Notes: generated by a model not told the origin, from the letters alone. DNA of 64,000 bases from Amycolatopsis sp. NBC_01488 (GCF_036227105.1 NZ_CP109434.1:687001-751000), one strand, 5' to 3'; positions 1-9,764 are shown, counted from the stretch's first letter. Numbers and translations are program-made.

Positions 1-125
1 CCCGAGGCGGGCGCGCCGGCGGCCTGCGACGTCCCGCCCGCGCCGTCCGGACCACCACCGCAGGCCGTCACCAGGACGGCCAGGCTCGCGAGCAGCACTG
101 CCTGTGCGGCACGACAACGGGACAT
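1..125 (-). CDS. Lipoprotein, N-terminal fragment (runs off left edge)
   Basis: The visible 41 residues start at an ATG (complement of 123-125) preceded by a GGAGG ribosome site at 131-135. They form a lipoprotein signal peptide: basic n-region MSRCR, a hydrophobic core, and the lipobox LVTAC followed by a Gly/Ala/Ser-rich linker. The product should be exported and lipidated on Cys. The functional domain lies outside the window, so the role (for example an ABC solute-binding protein) cannot be judged. Confidence 0.8.
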   Translation of the reverse strand, partial: MSRCRAAQAVLLASLAVLVTACGGGPDGAGGTSQAAGAPAS

Positions 126-221
126 AACGGACCTCCACTGTTCGGCTGGCCGGAACAGTACAACTCGTTGTTGAAGAGGTCAACTGTCTGTTGAAATCTG
201 TTTCGGTGCTAACTTGCGCGG

Positions 222-1205
222 ATGAGCCTGCGGATCGGCATCCTGGGTGCGGCCCGGATCGCGCCCACCGCCCTGGTCAAGCCCGCTTCTTCCAGTTCCG
301 AAGTCGACGTCGTCGCGGTCGCGGCGCGGTCCCTCGAGCGCGCGCAAGCGTTTGCGGCCCGCCACGACATCCCCGTGGCACACGCGTCGTACGAGGCGCT
401 GCTCGCCGACCCGGCGGTCGACGCCGTCTACAACCCGCTGCCGAACGGCCTCCACGGCCGGTGGACGCGGGCCGCGCTGGAGGCGGGCAAGCACGTGCTG
501 TGCGAGAAGCCGTTCACGGCCAACGCGGCGGAGGCCCGCGAGATCGCTCGCCTGGCCGCGGATTCCGGCCGCGTCGTGATGGAGGCGTTCCACTACCGCT
601 ACCACCCGCTGGCGTTGCGGGTGGAGGAGATCGTGGCGTCGGGCGAGCTGGGCACGGTGGAGCGCGTGGAGACGGCGTTGTGCTTCCCGCTGCCCAAGTT
701 CTCGGACATCCGTTACGACTACGCCCTGGCAGGCGGCGCGACGATGGACGCGGGCTGCTACGCGGTCCACATGGCCCGCACCTTCGGCGGCGAGACGCCG
801 TGGGTGGTCTCGGCGTCCGCGAAGCTGCGTTCGCCCGAGATCGACCGGGCGATGACGGCGGAGCTTCGCTACCCGTCGGGCCACACGGGGCGGGTGGAGT
901 GCTCGATGTGGTCGTCGTCACTGCTCAAGATCAGCGCGAAGGTGGTGGGGTCGCGGGGCTCGATCCGGGTGGTGAACCCGGTGATGCCCCAAGGCTTCCA
1001 CCGCATGCGCGTCGAGGTGGACGGCATCCCCCGCGCGGAGCGGTTCCCGCGGAGGGCGTCGTATTCCTACCAGCTGGACGCGTTCGCGGCGGCGGTCCTG
1101 CGAGGCGAACCGGTGAAGACCTCGGCGGCCGACGCGATCGAGACGATGACCGTGATCGACGAGATCTACCGCGCCGCGGGGTTGCCGTTACGCGAACCGA
1201 GCTGA
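222..1205 (+). CDS. Gfo/Idh/MocA family NAD(P)-dependent oxidoreductase
   Basis: The product has 327 residues. It opens with a Rossmann motif GILGAARIAP (about 5-14) and contains the family signature CEKPFTAN (about 93-100), with the conserved Lys of the EKP motif. The C-terminal half carries the alpha/beta domain with GGATMDAGCYAVH, the region that normally holds the catalytic His. Family members oxidise or reduce sugars and related polyols with NAD(P); the substrate is not evident. The ATG at 222 has no clear ribosome site, so the mRNA may be nearly leaderless. Two TGTTGAA motifs lie in the leader at about 170-196. The gene is divergent from the lipoprotein at the left edge. Confidence 0.9.
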   Translation: MSLRIGILGAARIAPTALVKPASSSSEVDVVAVAARSLERAQAFAARHDIPVAHASYEALLADPAVDAVYNPLPNGLHGRWTRAALEAGKHVLCEKPFTANAAEAREIARLAADSGRVVMEAFHYRYHPLALRVEEIVASGELGTVERVETALCFPLPKFSDIRYDYALAGGATMDAGCYAVHMARTFGGETPWVVSASAKLRSPEIDRAMTAELRYPSGHTGRVECSMWSSSLLKISAKVVGSRGSIRVVNPVMPQGFHRMRVEVDGIPRAERFPRRASYSYQLDAFAAAVLRGEPVKTSAADAIETMTVIDEIYRAAGLPLREPS

Positions 1206-1226
1206 GCACGGACTAGCGTGGGCGGC

Positions 1227-1619
1227 ATGAAGATCGACCGCGGCGCGGACTTCCGCGCCTTCTGGACCGAGCGCCGGCTGGCCACCCTGACCACGGTCCG
1301 CCCGGACGGCACCCCGCACGTCGTCGCGGTCGGCGTGACCGTGGACTTCGACGCCGGGCTCGCGCGCGTGATCACGTTCTCGACGTCGGTCAAGGCCAAG
1401 CTGATCCTAGCCGCGGGCACCGACGGCGTCCCCGTCGCGGTGTGCCAGCTGGACGGCCCGAAATGGTCCACTTTGGAGGGACGCGCGGTGCTGCGCGACG
1501 ACCCGGAATCGGTGCGGGACGCGGAAAACCGCTACGCCGCGCGCTACCGGCAGCCCAAGCCGAACCCCCAGCGCGTGGTCCTGGAGATCACCGTCGGCCG
1601 GATCCTCGGCAACGCCTGA
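1227..1619 (+). CDS. PPOX-class (split-barrel) FMN/F420-binding protein
   Basis: The product has 130 residues. The motif LATLTTVRPDGTPHVVAVGV is the start of a pyridoxamine-5'-phosphate-oxidase-like split barrel. Proteins of this length in actinobacteria usually bind F420 or FMN and act as small reductases; the substrate is unknown. The ATG at 1227 is preferred over an upstream GTG at 1218 because it removes three non-conserved residues, but neither has a strong ribosome site. It follows the Gfo/Idh gene by about 20 bases and may be co-transcribed. Transcription ends at the hairpin at 1623-1670. Confidence 0.85.
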   Translation: MKIDRGADFRAFWTERRLATLTTVRPDGTPHVVAVGVTVDFDAGLARVITFSTSVKAKLILAAGTDGVPVAVCQLDGPKWSTLEGRAVLRDDPESVRDAENRYAARYRQPKPNPQRVVLEITVGRILGNA

Positions 1620-1622
1620 AGA

Positions 1623-1670
1623 GGTCGTGAGTGAGAAACAGTGTGCTAACCCTGTTTCTCACTCACGACC
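1623..1670. terminator. 19-bp perfect hairpin between convergent genes
   Basis: GGTCGTGAGTGAGAAACAG (1623-1641) pairs perfectly with its reverse complement at 1652-1670 across a 10-nt loop. It lies between the convergent PPOX and TetR genes and probably terminates both. The left-facing TetR gene reads its last codons through one arm and has its stop codon in the loop. Confidence 0.8.
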
Positions 1671-2205
1671 GCGCGGGCGTGCACCAGGCGCGTGTACTCC
1701 GCCAGGAGCGTCGCCAGCTCGCTGTGTTCGCCCGCCGACGCCAGCTGCTGGTGCCCGACCAGCATCGCCATGCCCAGCGACGTCAGCGTCCGTGCCAGGT
1801 CGCCGTCGCCGACGATGCCCTTGACCGCTTTGCCGACCGTCCGCAGCCGCGCGGCGTCGACGCGTTTCTGAGCCGCTCGCACGGTTTCGTCGTTGGCCGC
1901 CCACGCGCGGATGGCGGCTTCGGCCTCGTGCGGCAGCCCGAGCGTCAGGTCCATCAGCGCGGCGAAGTCCGCCGACGGGCCGCCGCGGCCGAAGTTCCGC
2001 TCGCGCAGGATGAGCACCTGCCGGTTCTCCCAGTGGTCCAGCAGCTGCGCCACGAACCCCGGCCAGCCACCGAAGTGGTGGTAGAACGACCCGCTCGTCA
2101 CGCCGAGGTCGCGGCAGAGCCTGCCGACGTTCAGCTCGGTGAACCCGTGCTCCGCCAGCACGTTCAGCGCGGCCGCGAAGTACGCCTGCCGCGTCACCGA
2201 GGGCA

Positions 2206-2206
<1 letters not shown>
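1646..2206 (-). CDS. TetR/AcrR family transcriptional regulator
   Basis: The product has 186 residues with an N-terminal HTH (about 5-50; core GVTSGSFYHHFGG) typical of TetR repressors, followed by a helical ligand domain. The ATG (complement of 2204-2206) overlaps the ligase stop as TGATG, so translation is coupled to the acyl-CoA ligase upstream. The arrangement suggests an acyl-CoA- or fatty-acid-responsive autoregulator acting at the palindrome at 3776-3795; this is inferred from context. The C-terminal codons form one arm of a terminator hairpin. Confidence 0.9.
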
Positions 2207-3750
<1,544 letters not shown>

Positions 3751-3775
3751 GGCGGGTTCCTCCGGCCGACGCTGG

Positions 3776-3795
3776 ACCATAGACCGGTCTATGGT
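3776..3795. promoter_or_regulatory. Perfect 20-bp palindrome, probable TetR operator
   Basis: ACCATAGACCGGTCTATGGT is a complete palindrome located 26 bases upstream of the acyl-CoA ligase start. Size and position fit an operator for the TetR protein encoded as the second gene of the same operon. Confidence 0.75.
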
Positions 3796-3871
3796 GCGTC
3801 GGCCCCGGCGCGGAGTCAACACCGGACAGCGACCGACGAGCCGTCGCCGCGATCGGTTTCTTCTTGCCGCG

Positions 3872-4056
3872 TCAGGCTTCGAACCGGCGCCGGGCCGCCT
3901 CGATGTCGCGAGGAACCGCTGCGTCCAGCCGCACATGCTGTCGACGGTCGCGCGCAGGCCCTGCCCCGGCGAGGTGAGGGTGTACTCCACCCGCGGCGGC
4001 ACGGTCGGGTGCACCTCGCGCTCGACGAGGCCGTTGCGCTCCAGCATGCGGCGGTT
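3872..4056 (-). pseudogene. HxlR-family regulator, 3' remnant
   Basis: The remnant encodes the winged-helix C-terminal half of an HxlR regulator (LERNGLVEREVHPTVPPRVE, then a degraded LTSPGQGL). The natural ending RDIEAARRRFEA with its stop at 3872-3874 lies one frame away, so a frameshift near 3908 is present. The N-terminal half is missing. The remaining frame runs open into the acyl-CoA ligase with no stop. It lies head-to-head with the RidA remnant, and the junction is near 4056. Confidence 0.7.
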
Positions 4057-4253
4057 CGTTCGACGACGTCGTGAAGCTGACGCTCTACGTGGTCGGCTGG
4101 GCGCCGGACAAGATGCCCGGACTCCTGGCCGGGATCGCGCGCGCCGCCGAAAAAACTGGGGACGACCGCGAAGCCCCCGGCCACCCTGATCGGCGTCGCC
4201 GCGCTGGCGTCCCCGAGCACCTGGTCGAGGTCGAAGCCACTGCCGCCCTCTAG
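4057..4253 (+). pseudogene. RidA/YjgF family protein, 3' remnant with two frameshifts
   Basis: The first part, VVKLTLYVVGWAPDKM, is typical of RidA-like enamine deaminases. A +1 shift in an A-run near 4150 is compensated by a -1 shift near 4209. Between these points a neighbouring frame gives LGTTAKPPATLIGVAAL, and the end EHLVEVEATAAL is back in the first frame. The 5' part is absent. The stop TAG (4251-4253) shares the CTAG palindrome with the stop of the convergent iniC-like gene. Confidence 0.65.
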
Positions 4254-5452
4254 CCGAACAGCGCCAGCAGGCCCTCGGCCGACCGCACCACGACGTGCGC
4301 CGCCGCGCGTTCCGCGTGCGGGCGGTCGGGCCGCTCCGCCTCGTGCCGCCAGCGGCGCAGCGCGTCCAGGCCGGCGTCGTAGATGTCGCCCGGGTCCGCG
4401 TCCGCCTCCAGGCCGAGGCGGTCGGCCGGGGCCGTGCCCTCGGCGCCGAGCAGGCGGCTCGCCTCCTCCGCGGGCTCGCCGGACAGCGCGGTCCGGCCGC
4501 CGCGGATGTCCGCGATCAGCCGTAGCTCGCGGAAGTCGTGCGCGGCGGCCGCGAACCGCTCCACCCGGGACACCAGGCGGTCGCCACCCGGGCGGGGCTG
4601 GGCCGCCAGCAGGGCTTCGAGCCGGATGATCGCCGTGCGGGCCTTCAGCGCTTCGGCCCGGGCCACGAAGCACCCCGCCAGCGTGTCCCGCAGCTCGCCG
4701 AGGCCGCTGCGGCGGACCAGCTCCGCCGACAGCTTGACGCGGTCGTCGCAGCCCGTGCGGATCAGCGTCAGCGCGAGCCGGACGCCGAACAGCCCGAACC
4801 GCACCACCAGCGACCGCCGCGTCTCGACCGGGATCGGGCCGGGGAACGCCGGATCGGTGAACGAGTCAACCGAAAGCACGTGCCGTTCCAGCTCTTCGCG
4901 CGGCACCGCGGCGAACGCGGCCAGCAGGTCGAACTCGTCGTCGCGCAGGGACCGGCCGCCGTACGCCAGCTGCCCGGCGACGGCGATCACGCCCAGGAAC
5001 CCGGTGCACAGCGGATCTTCGCGCCAGGCCCGCCGCGCGAGCTGCTTCGCGGTCAGCAACGCGTCGATCCGGCCCGCGCCGACCTCGTCGGCGCGGGAGA
5101 GCACCAGCACCGAGTTGACCGCGCTCTGCCGCGCGAAGGCCGAGCCGCCCGGCTGGTGCGCCGCGGCGAGTTCGTCCGGTTCGAGGTGGCGCACGAGCCG
5201 GACCGTCGCGTCCGGGAACTCGTCGGCCGGGCCGGGATCGTCCAGCAGTACGAGGTCACGCAGGGCACGGGTCGGCCACTCGCCCAGCGCGGCGGCGAGC
5301 GTCGTCTTTCCCGACGACGGCGCCCCGGCGAACGCGACGCGCAGCGGCTGCTCCAGCCGGTTCAGGCAGTCGTGGAGGAGCGCCGACGCACGCGGGTCGT
5401 CGCGGTAGAGACCGGCCGCGGCGTGCAGCAGGTCGCGGACGTCCCGCGTCAC
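4250..5452 (-). CDS. iniC: IniC-like dynamin-family GTPase
   Basis: The product has 400 residues with a P-loop GAPSSGKTTLAA (about 42-53). The second GTPase region LLDDPGPADEF lacks a clean DxxG, and the G4 position LSRADEVGAG replaces the usual [NT]KxD. The rest is helical. It is the last gene of a three-gene operon in the order iniB-iniA-iniC, as in mycobacteria. Its start ATG overlaps the iniA stop by four bases. In mycobacteria the IniA/IniC dynamin-like proteins are induced by cell-wall inhibitors and act at the membrane. I assign the name by synteny and domain type; sequence identity to IniC was not measured. Confidence 0.75.
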   Translation of the reverse strand: MTRDVRDLLHAAAGLYRDDPRASALLHDCLNRLEQPLRVAFAGAPSSGKTTLAAALGEWPTRALRDLVLLDDPGPADEFPDATVRLVRHLEPDELAAAHQPGGSAFARQSAVNSVLVLSRADEVGAGRIDALLTAKQLARRAWREDPLCTGFLGVIAVAGQLAYGGRSLRDDEFDLLAAFAAVPREELERHVLSVDSFTDPAFPGPIPVETRRSLVVRFGLFGVRLALTLIRTGCDDRVKLSAELVRRSGLGELRDTLAGCFVARAEALKARTAIIRLEALLAAQPRPGGDRLVSRVERFAAAAHDFRELRLIADIRGGRTALSGEPAEEASRLLGAEGTAPADRLGLEADADPGDIYDAGLDALRRWRHEAERPDRPHAERAAAHVVVRSAEGLLALFG

Positions 5453-7233
5453 GCCGAAAGCTCCCGCCGCTTCCGCCCGGCGATCGTGCCCAGTTCCCCC
5501 GCCCGCTGGTGCAGGCCCGCGAGCCGATCGATCTCGCGTCTGATGTGGACAGTCCGGCGCTCCCGCTCGGCCGTGCCGGCCATGATCGTCTCACGCTCGC
5601 GCGTCAGCTCGTCCGCGAGATCCTCGGCCAGGCCGGTGAAGTGGTCGCGCAGCCGCCGCTGCACGACCCGGATCGCGTCACGGAACTCCTTGCTGTACCT
5701 GATGAAGACGTCGTCGACGTGCCGTTGCGCCGCCTGCTTCGCCACGGCCTGGCGGCGCTGCAGCCGCATCCCGCCCTCGTCGCGGATCGTCTTCACGGCG
5801 AACGCCGCGCCCGCGCCGAGCGAGATCGGGTTGATCAGCTGCAGCCCCAGCCAGGGCAGGCTGGTGATCAGGCCGAACATCAGCACGCCACCGTAGGACC
5901 CGCGCAGGCCGGTGAAAGCCTGGTGGCCGATCTTGAACTTCTCGATCTTGGGCCGCCGGACGTCGTCGAGCTCTTCGGCGCCCGAACCGTCGAGCGGCAG
6001 GTCGGGCAGCGCGTGGTCGTACTGGGCGCCGAAGCACGCCGCGACCGCCTGCGCGACCCACTGCGCCCGCTCGGCCAGCCAGGAGTAGTTCGTTTCGACC
6101 GCTTCGGTCAGCGCCTCGTCCAGCCAGGCCGCGAACTCTTCCCAGACCTTCACCGGGTCGCCCTCGTCGAAGGTCTGGTCGATGGTGGTGACGATCTTGC
6201 GCGTGCGCTCGCGCAGGTCGTACTCGACGTCGGCCATCAGGTCGGTGATCTCGTCGGACAGCAGGTTCTGCCACCGGGTGTTCTTCCGCCGCAGGTCGTC
6301 GGCACGGCGTTGCGCGCGCTGCAGCAGCGCGGCCTGGCCGAGGCCGGCGTCCTGCCCGGCGGCTTCGACGCGGTCGCGCAGCGACTCCACCAGCTCGGCG
6401 GCCGCGGCGCGCACGCCGACGGCGGCGAGCAGCGCGCGGGACTGCTCCGGCGGCCGCGCAGCCTGCTCGGCGATCCAGGTGAGCAGCTCGGGGAAGCCCG
6501 AACGCGCGTTGAGCTCGGCGTCACCGCTCTTCGCGGCGGCTTGGCGCACGACGGCCGAAACCGGCAGGACGGGCGCGTCGATCCCGGCTTCGGCGAGCAT
6601 CGCGCGGTCGCGTTCGGCGACGGCGCGCCACCCCGGGCAGGCGTCGATCTTGGTGAGCGCCAGCACGACGTGCGGGCACCAGGTGCGGACGTGCCGGGCC
6701 AGCGCGAGCTCGGCGGCGCTCAGCGGCGCGGTCGCGTCGGAGACGAGGATCACGGCGTCCGCTTCGGCGAGCAGGTCGAGCGCGGCGGCGGTGCGCGGCG
6801 ACCGCGGGTCGCCGACCGGCGGGGTGTCCACCAGCACGAGCCCGGCGGACAGCAGTTCGCGGGGCACGCCGACCTCGACGCGGCTGAGCGTGCCGGCGGG
6901 CCGGGCGCCGAGCTCGCCGGTGAGCCGGTCGACCGCGACGGGGATCCGCTCGAGGGAGCGGCCGACGAGGGTCGCGGCGGGTTCGGCGGCGTAGCCGATC
7001 TCGGTCGGCACCTCGGGAGTGGCGGCGTCGCCGACCGCGCACACGGGCGCGTTCAGCACGGCGTTGAGCAGGTACCCCTTGCCCTGCTTGGGGAAGCCGA
7101 GCACGCCGAGGCGGATCTGCCCCTCGGGGGCGTCACGTCGTCTGCGGAGGCGCTCGGCGAGATCGGCGCGGCCGTGGGTGCGGCACGCGTCCAGCGTCTC
7201 GTTGAGCACTTCGAGCCAAGCCGGTGCGGTCAC
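5449..7233 (-). CDS. iniA: IniA-like dynamin-family GTPase
   Basis: The product has 594 residues if the GTG at 7233 (VTAPAWLEV) is used; an ATG at 7296 is an alternative. The G1 motif is GFPKQGKGYLLNA, with Gly where Ser/Thr normally follows the Lys. Switch I Thr lies in EVPTEIGY, G3 is LVDTPP, and G4 is ALTKIDACPG. Coiled-coil helices follow, and a hydrophobic stretch (about FGLITSLPWLGLQLINPIS) resembles the membrane-inserting paddle of bacterial dynamins. It overlaps iniC (ATGA) and is separated from iniB by a strong hairpin. Confidence 0.8.
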   Translation of the reverse strand: MTAPAWLEVLNETLDACRTHGRADLAERLRRRRDAPEGQIRLGVLGFPKQGKGYLLNAVLNAPVCAVGDAATPEVPTEIGYAAEPAATLVGRSLERIPVAVDRLTGELGARPAGTLSRVEVGVPRELLSAGLVLVDTPPVGDPRSPRTAAALDLLAEADAVILVSDATAPLSAAELALARHVRTWCPHVVLALTKIDACPGWRAVAERDRAMLAEAGIDAPVLPVSAVVRQAAAKSGDAELNARSGFPELLTWIAEQAARPPEQSRALLAAVGVRAAAAELVESLRDRVEAAGQDAGLGQAALLQRAQRRADDLRRKNTRWQNLLSDEITDLMADVEYDLRERTRKIVTTIDQTFDEGDPVKVWEEFAAWLDEALTEAVETNYSWLAERAQWVAQAVAACFGAQYDHALPDLPLDGSGAEELDDVRRPKIEKFKIGHQAFTGLRGSYGGVLMFGLITSLPWLGLQLINPISLGAGAAFAVKTIRDEGGMRLQRRQAVAKQAAQRHVDDVFIRYSKEFRDAIRVVQRRLRDHFTGLAEDLADELTRERETIMAGTAERERRTVHIRREIDRLAGLHQRAGELGTIAGRKRRELSA

Positions 7234-7274
7234 AGCGGAAGAGTGTCCCCGGTTTACTCCCCGTGCGCACACCG

Positions 7275-7317
7275 GGTGCCCGTCCCGCGGCTGCACCCAG
7301 ACCGCGGGACGGGCACC
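7275..7317 (-). terminator. Intercistronic 16-bp hairpin after iniB
   Basis: GGTGCCCGTCCCGCGG (7275-7290) pairs perfectly with 7302-7317 across an 11-nt loop. It sits just after the iniB stop and before iniA. No T-run follows. It may act as a partial terminator or mRNA stabiliser that favours iniB over iniA-iniC. Confidence 0.65.
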
Positions 7318-7334
7318 GGTGACCGGTTCGGGGA

Positions 7335-8330
7335 TCAGTGCCCGATGTGGATGTCGTTGTTCGACGCGATGTCACCGATGTGCAGGTTGCCCAGCGCGTT
7401 GTGGCTGACGTCCGACACGTCGGAGACCACGTCGTGGACGGCCGAAGCGTTGCCGCTGGCCAGCTCGCCGACCTGGCCGACCGCGTTGTGGTCGACGTTC
7501 ACGCCGGTGGCGTTCGTCACGACGCTGGTGACGTCGCCGAGGCCGTGCGCGGCGTGCGAAACCTCGTTGGTGACGTGCTTGACGTCGAGGTCGCCGGCGC
7601 CGTGGAGGATGCCGGAGAAGTCGCCGACCTGGCCGACGACCGAGCTCACGGTGTGGTTCAGGTCACCGCTGACGTCACCGACGTGCGAGGCGGCCTCGTA
7701 GACCGGGGTGACCGCGTTGTAGGACGCGTTGTTCACCACGGCGTCGCCGAGGTGGCCGGCCTGCTCGACAGCACCGACGACCGCGCTGTGGTCGACGTCG
7801 GTGACCGAGTACACGAGGTTGCCGGTGACCTGGACCGCGTCCAGGCTGGAGCCCAGGTCGCCACCGGTGCCGAAGTCGCCCGCGAGAGCGGTGACGCCCG
7901 CGGCGGTGGTGGTGAGGTCGTTCACGCCCGGCAGCGCGCCGACGCCCGGGACGGCCGGCAGGCCGAGGTCGCCGACACCCGGCAGCGCGCCGGTGCCGAG
8001 GTCGCCGACCGCCGGCAGCTCCGGGACGGCCGGCAGGCCGAGGCCCGCGGTGAGGGCGGTGAGCTGGTCGATCGCGCCCTGGATGCCGGTGGCGTCGGTG
8101 CCGACCGCGGACAGGTCGCCCACGGCGGGGAGGCCGCCGACGGCCGGGAGGCTGTCGACCGGGACGAAGTCGAGCACCAGCGGGATGACCTCGTGCACGT
8201 CGGCGGCGCTGACGTCGCCGAGACCGGCGGCAGCGAGTACGCCCTGCGGGTCCGTCCCGAAGGCCGCGAGCGCGGTCGGGTCGTTGAGCAGGTTCAGCGC
8301 GAAGTCGTGCAACGTCTGCACGGAGTCCAT
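7335..8330 (-). CDS. iniB: IniB N-terminal-domain protein
   Basis: The product has 331 residues. The N-terminal 50 residues (MDSVQTLHDFALNLLNDPTA...) match the IniB N-terminal domain. The rest is low-complexity, rich in Val, Asp, Gly, Ala and Asn, with short repeats such as LPAVGDL, LPGVGDL and VGQVGDFSG. There is no signal peptide. In mycobacteria IniB is the first product of the isoniazid-inducible operon and its biochemical role is unknown. The start ATG (complement of 8328-8330) has the ribosome site AGGAG. It is divergent from the Hsp70-like and LuxR genes, across about 300 bases that hold repeated motifs. Confidence 0.85.
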   Translation of the reverse strand: MDSVQTLHDFALNLLNDPTALAAFGTDPQGVLAAAGLGDVSAADVHEVIPLVLDFVPVDSLPAVGGLPAVGDLSAVGTDATGIQGAIDQLTALTAGLGLPAVPELPAVGDLGTGALPGVGDLGLPAVPGVGALPGVNDLTTTAAGVTALAGDFGTGGDLGSSLDAVQVTGNLVYSVTDVDHSAVVGAVEQAGHLGDAVVNNASYNAVTPVYEAASHVGDVSGDLNHTVSSVVGQVGDFSGILHGAGDLDVKHVTNEVSHAAHGLGDVTSVVTNATGVNVDHNAVGQVGELASGNASAVHDVVSDVSDVSHNALGNLHIGDIASNNDIHIGH

Positions 8331-8633
8331 GGGGAATTCTCCTGATCCGGTGGTTCGGGGGACGGCAGCGACCGCAGGGACCGCTGCTCCGACATCAAGT
8401 TAGGGAGCCGGTACCCCCACGCACATCGGGGATCACTCCGAGTTGCAGGCCAGTCAGCCGATAGGGGATCGATATGTCATCGTTAGGGAGTTAGGGGCTC
8501 ATCCGAGACGCGCTCAGTTGGGTTAAATCCCTCCAGCTACTTGCTTGACTAACCCGTTTGGGTGAGGATGCCCCGAGCCCTAGGGGGATTCCGCGCCCCC
8601 GTTCGGCCCCCGCGAGGTGAGGAGGAAGCGCCG
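8331..8633. promoter_or_regulatory. Divergent iniB / hsp70-like promoter region with repeated GTTAGG motifs
   Basis: GTTAGGGAG occurs at 8399-8407 and 8482-8490, GTTAGGGGC follows at 8490-8498, and the inverted form CTAACCC lies at about 8549-8555. A single large HTH regulator is encoded in the divergent operon, so these are candidate binding sites. No promoter hexamers could be fixed with confidence. Confidence 0.5.
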
Positions 8634-9764
8634 TTGTCCTACGTCCTCGGGATCGATGTGGCACAGGGCCGGACCCACGCCGCGACCTGCCGCCGCACCC
8701 GCCCCGGCTGGGGCGACCCCGAACCGCTCTGGCTGGGTGAACGGACCCCGGCCGCCGCGTCCGCGCTGTTCGTGGACGACGAGGGGTACCTGCTGACGGG
8801 GGACGCGGCCGCGCAGGCGGGCGCCCGGGTCCCGTCCCGGCTGCTCACCGGCTTCCACCGGCGGGTCGGCGACGACGTGCCGATGCTCGTCGAGGGCGAG
8901 CCGTTCCCGCCCGAGACGCTGACCACCGTGCTCGTCGAAGGCATCGCCGAGCACGCCGCGAACCAGTTCGGCGGCGCCCCCGACCACCTGGTGCTGACCC
9001 ACCCCGGCGACTGGGGCGGCTACCGCCGCGACGTGCTGCGCCGCGCGCTGGCCGACGCCGGGTTCCCCGCGGTCACGCTGGTCCCCGGCTCGATCGCCGC
9101 GCTCGGCGCGCACCTGCCCGTCCCCGGCCCCGGCGCGACCGCGGCCGGGGTGTGCGAGTTCGGCGCCGACGGCGTGAACGTCACGCTGGCCACGGCGACC
9201 GGCGCGAGCGGCTGGCAACCGGCCGCGAGCGCCGAGGGCGTGGCCCCGGCGGCGGCGCTCAGCACGCTCTTCGCCCTCGCCTCCGCGGCGTCGACATCCC
9301 CCAAGGGACTGGCCGGCGTCGTGTTCTGCGGCGACGTGCCGCCGCACGCCCTCCCGGCCCGGCCACCGTGCCCGGTGTTCGCGGGACCGGTTCCGCCGGC
9401 GGCCGCCGCACTCGGCGCGGCTGCGCTCGCGGCGCTGCGCGTCGACCACCGGGGTGCCCCGCACGAACCCCCCGCCGTCGAGACCACCCTGCTCCCCCAG
9501 GTGGACACGCTCGGTGACCTCGGCGAGCGGCCGCCCCGGCCGCCGGTCGAGATCACGCCGTTCGAGCTGCCCGAGAAGACCGGCCCGATGAACCTGTTCC
9601 GACGGCGGCGCCCCCTCGCCGCCGCGGTCCTCGTGCTCGCCGCGGCCGTCTCCGCCGTGGTGATCACCCTCACCGCCCGCGAAGCCACCGCCGGCCCCGA
9701 CCAGTCCCCCGCCCCGAGCCACTGCGCCCGCCCCGGCGCCCCCTCCGGTGAAGGTCACTGTTGA
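8634..9764 (+). CDS. Hsp70-like (actin-fold ATPase) protein with C-terminal membrane helix
   Basis: The product has 376 residues from a TTG at 8634, which has a GAGGAGG ribosome site 8 bases upstream. The N-terminus SYVLGIDVAQGRTHAAT is the phosphate-1 motif of the Hsp70/actin ATPase fold. HLVLTHPGDWGGYRRDVLRRA and LVPGSIAALGAH match the middle of the fold. The peptide-binding domain of true DnaK is missing. Instead the chain ends in a basic stretch RRRR and one transmembrane helix (about 343-362) with a short Pro-rich tail. It overlaps the downstream regulator (TTGA), so the two are translationally coupled; a sensory or chaperone role for that regulator is an inference. Confidence 0.8.
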   Translation: MSYVLGIDVAQGRTHAATCRRTRPGWGDPEPLWLGERTPAAASALFVDDEGYLLTGDAAAQAGARVPSRLLTGFHRRVGDDVPMLVEGEPFPPETLTTVLVEGIAEHAANQFGGAPDHLVLTHPGDWGGYRRDVLRRALADAGFPAVTLVPGSIAALGAHLPVPGPGATAAGVCEFGADGVNVTLATATGASGWQPAASAEGVAPAAALSTLFALASAASTSPKGLAGVVFCGDVPPHALPARPPCPVFAGPVPPAAAALGAAALAALRVDHRGAPHEPPAVETTLLPQVDTLGDLGERPPRPPVEITPFELPEKTGPMNLFRRRRPLAAAVLVLAAAVSAVVITLTAREATAGPDQSPAPSHCARPGAPSGEGHC

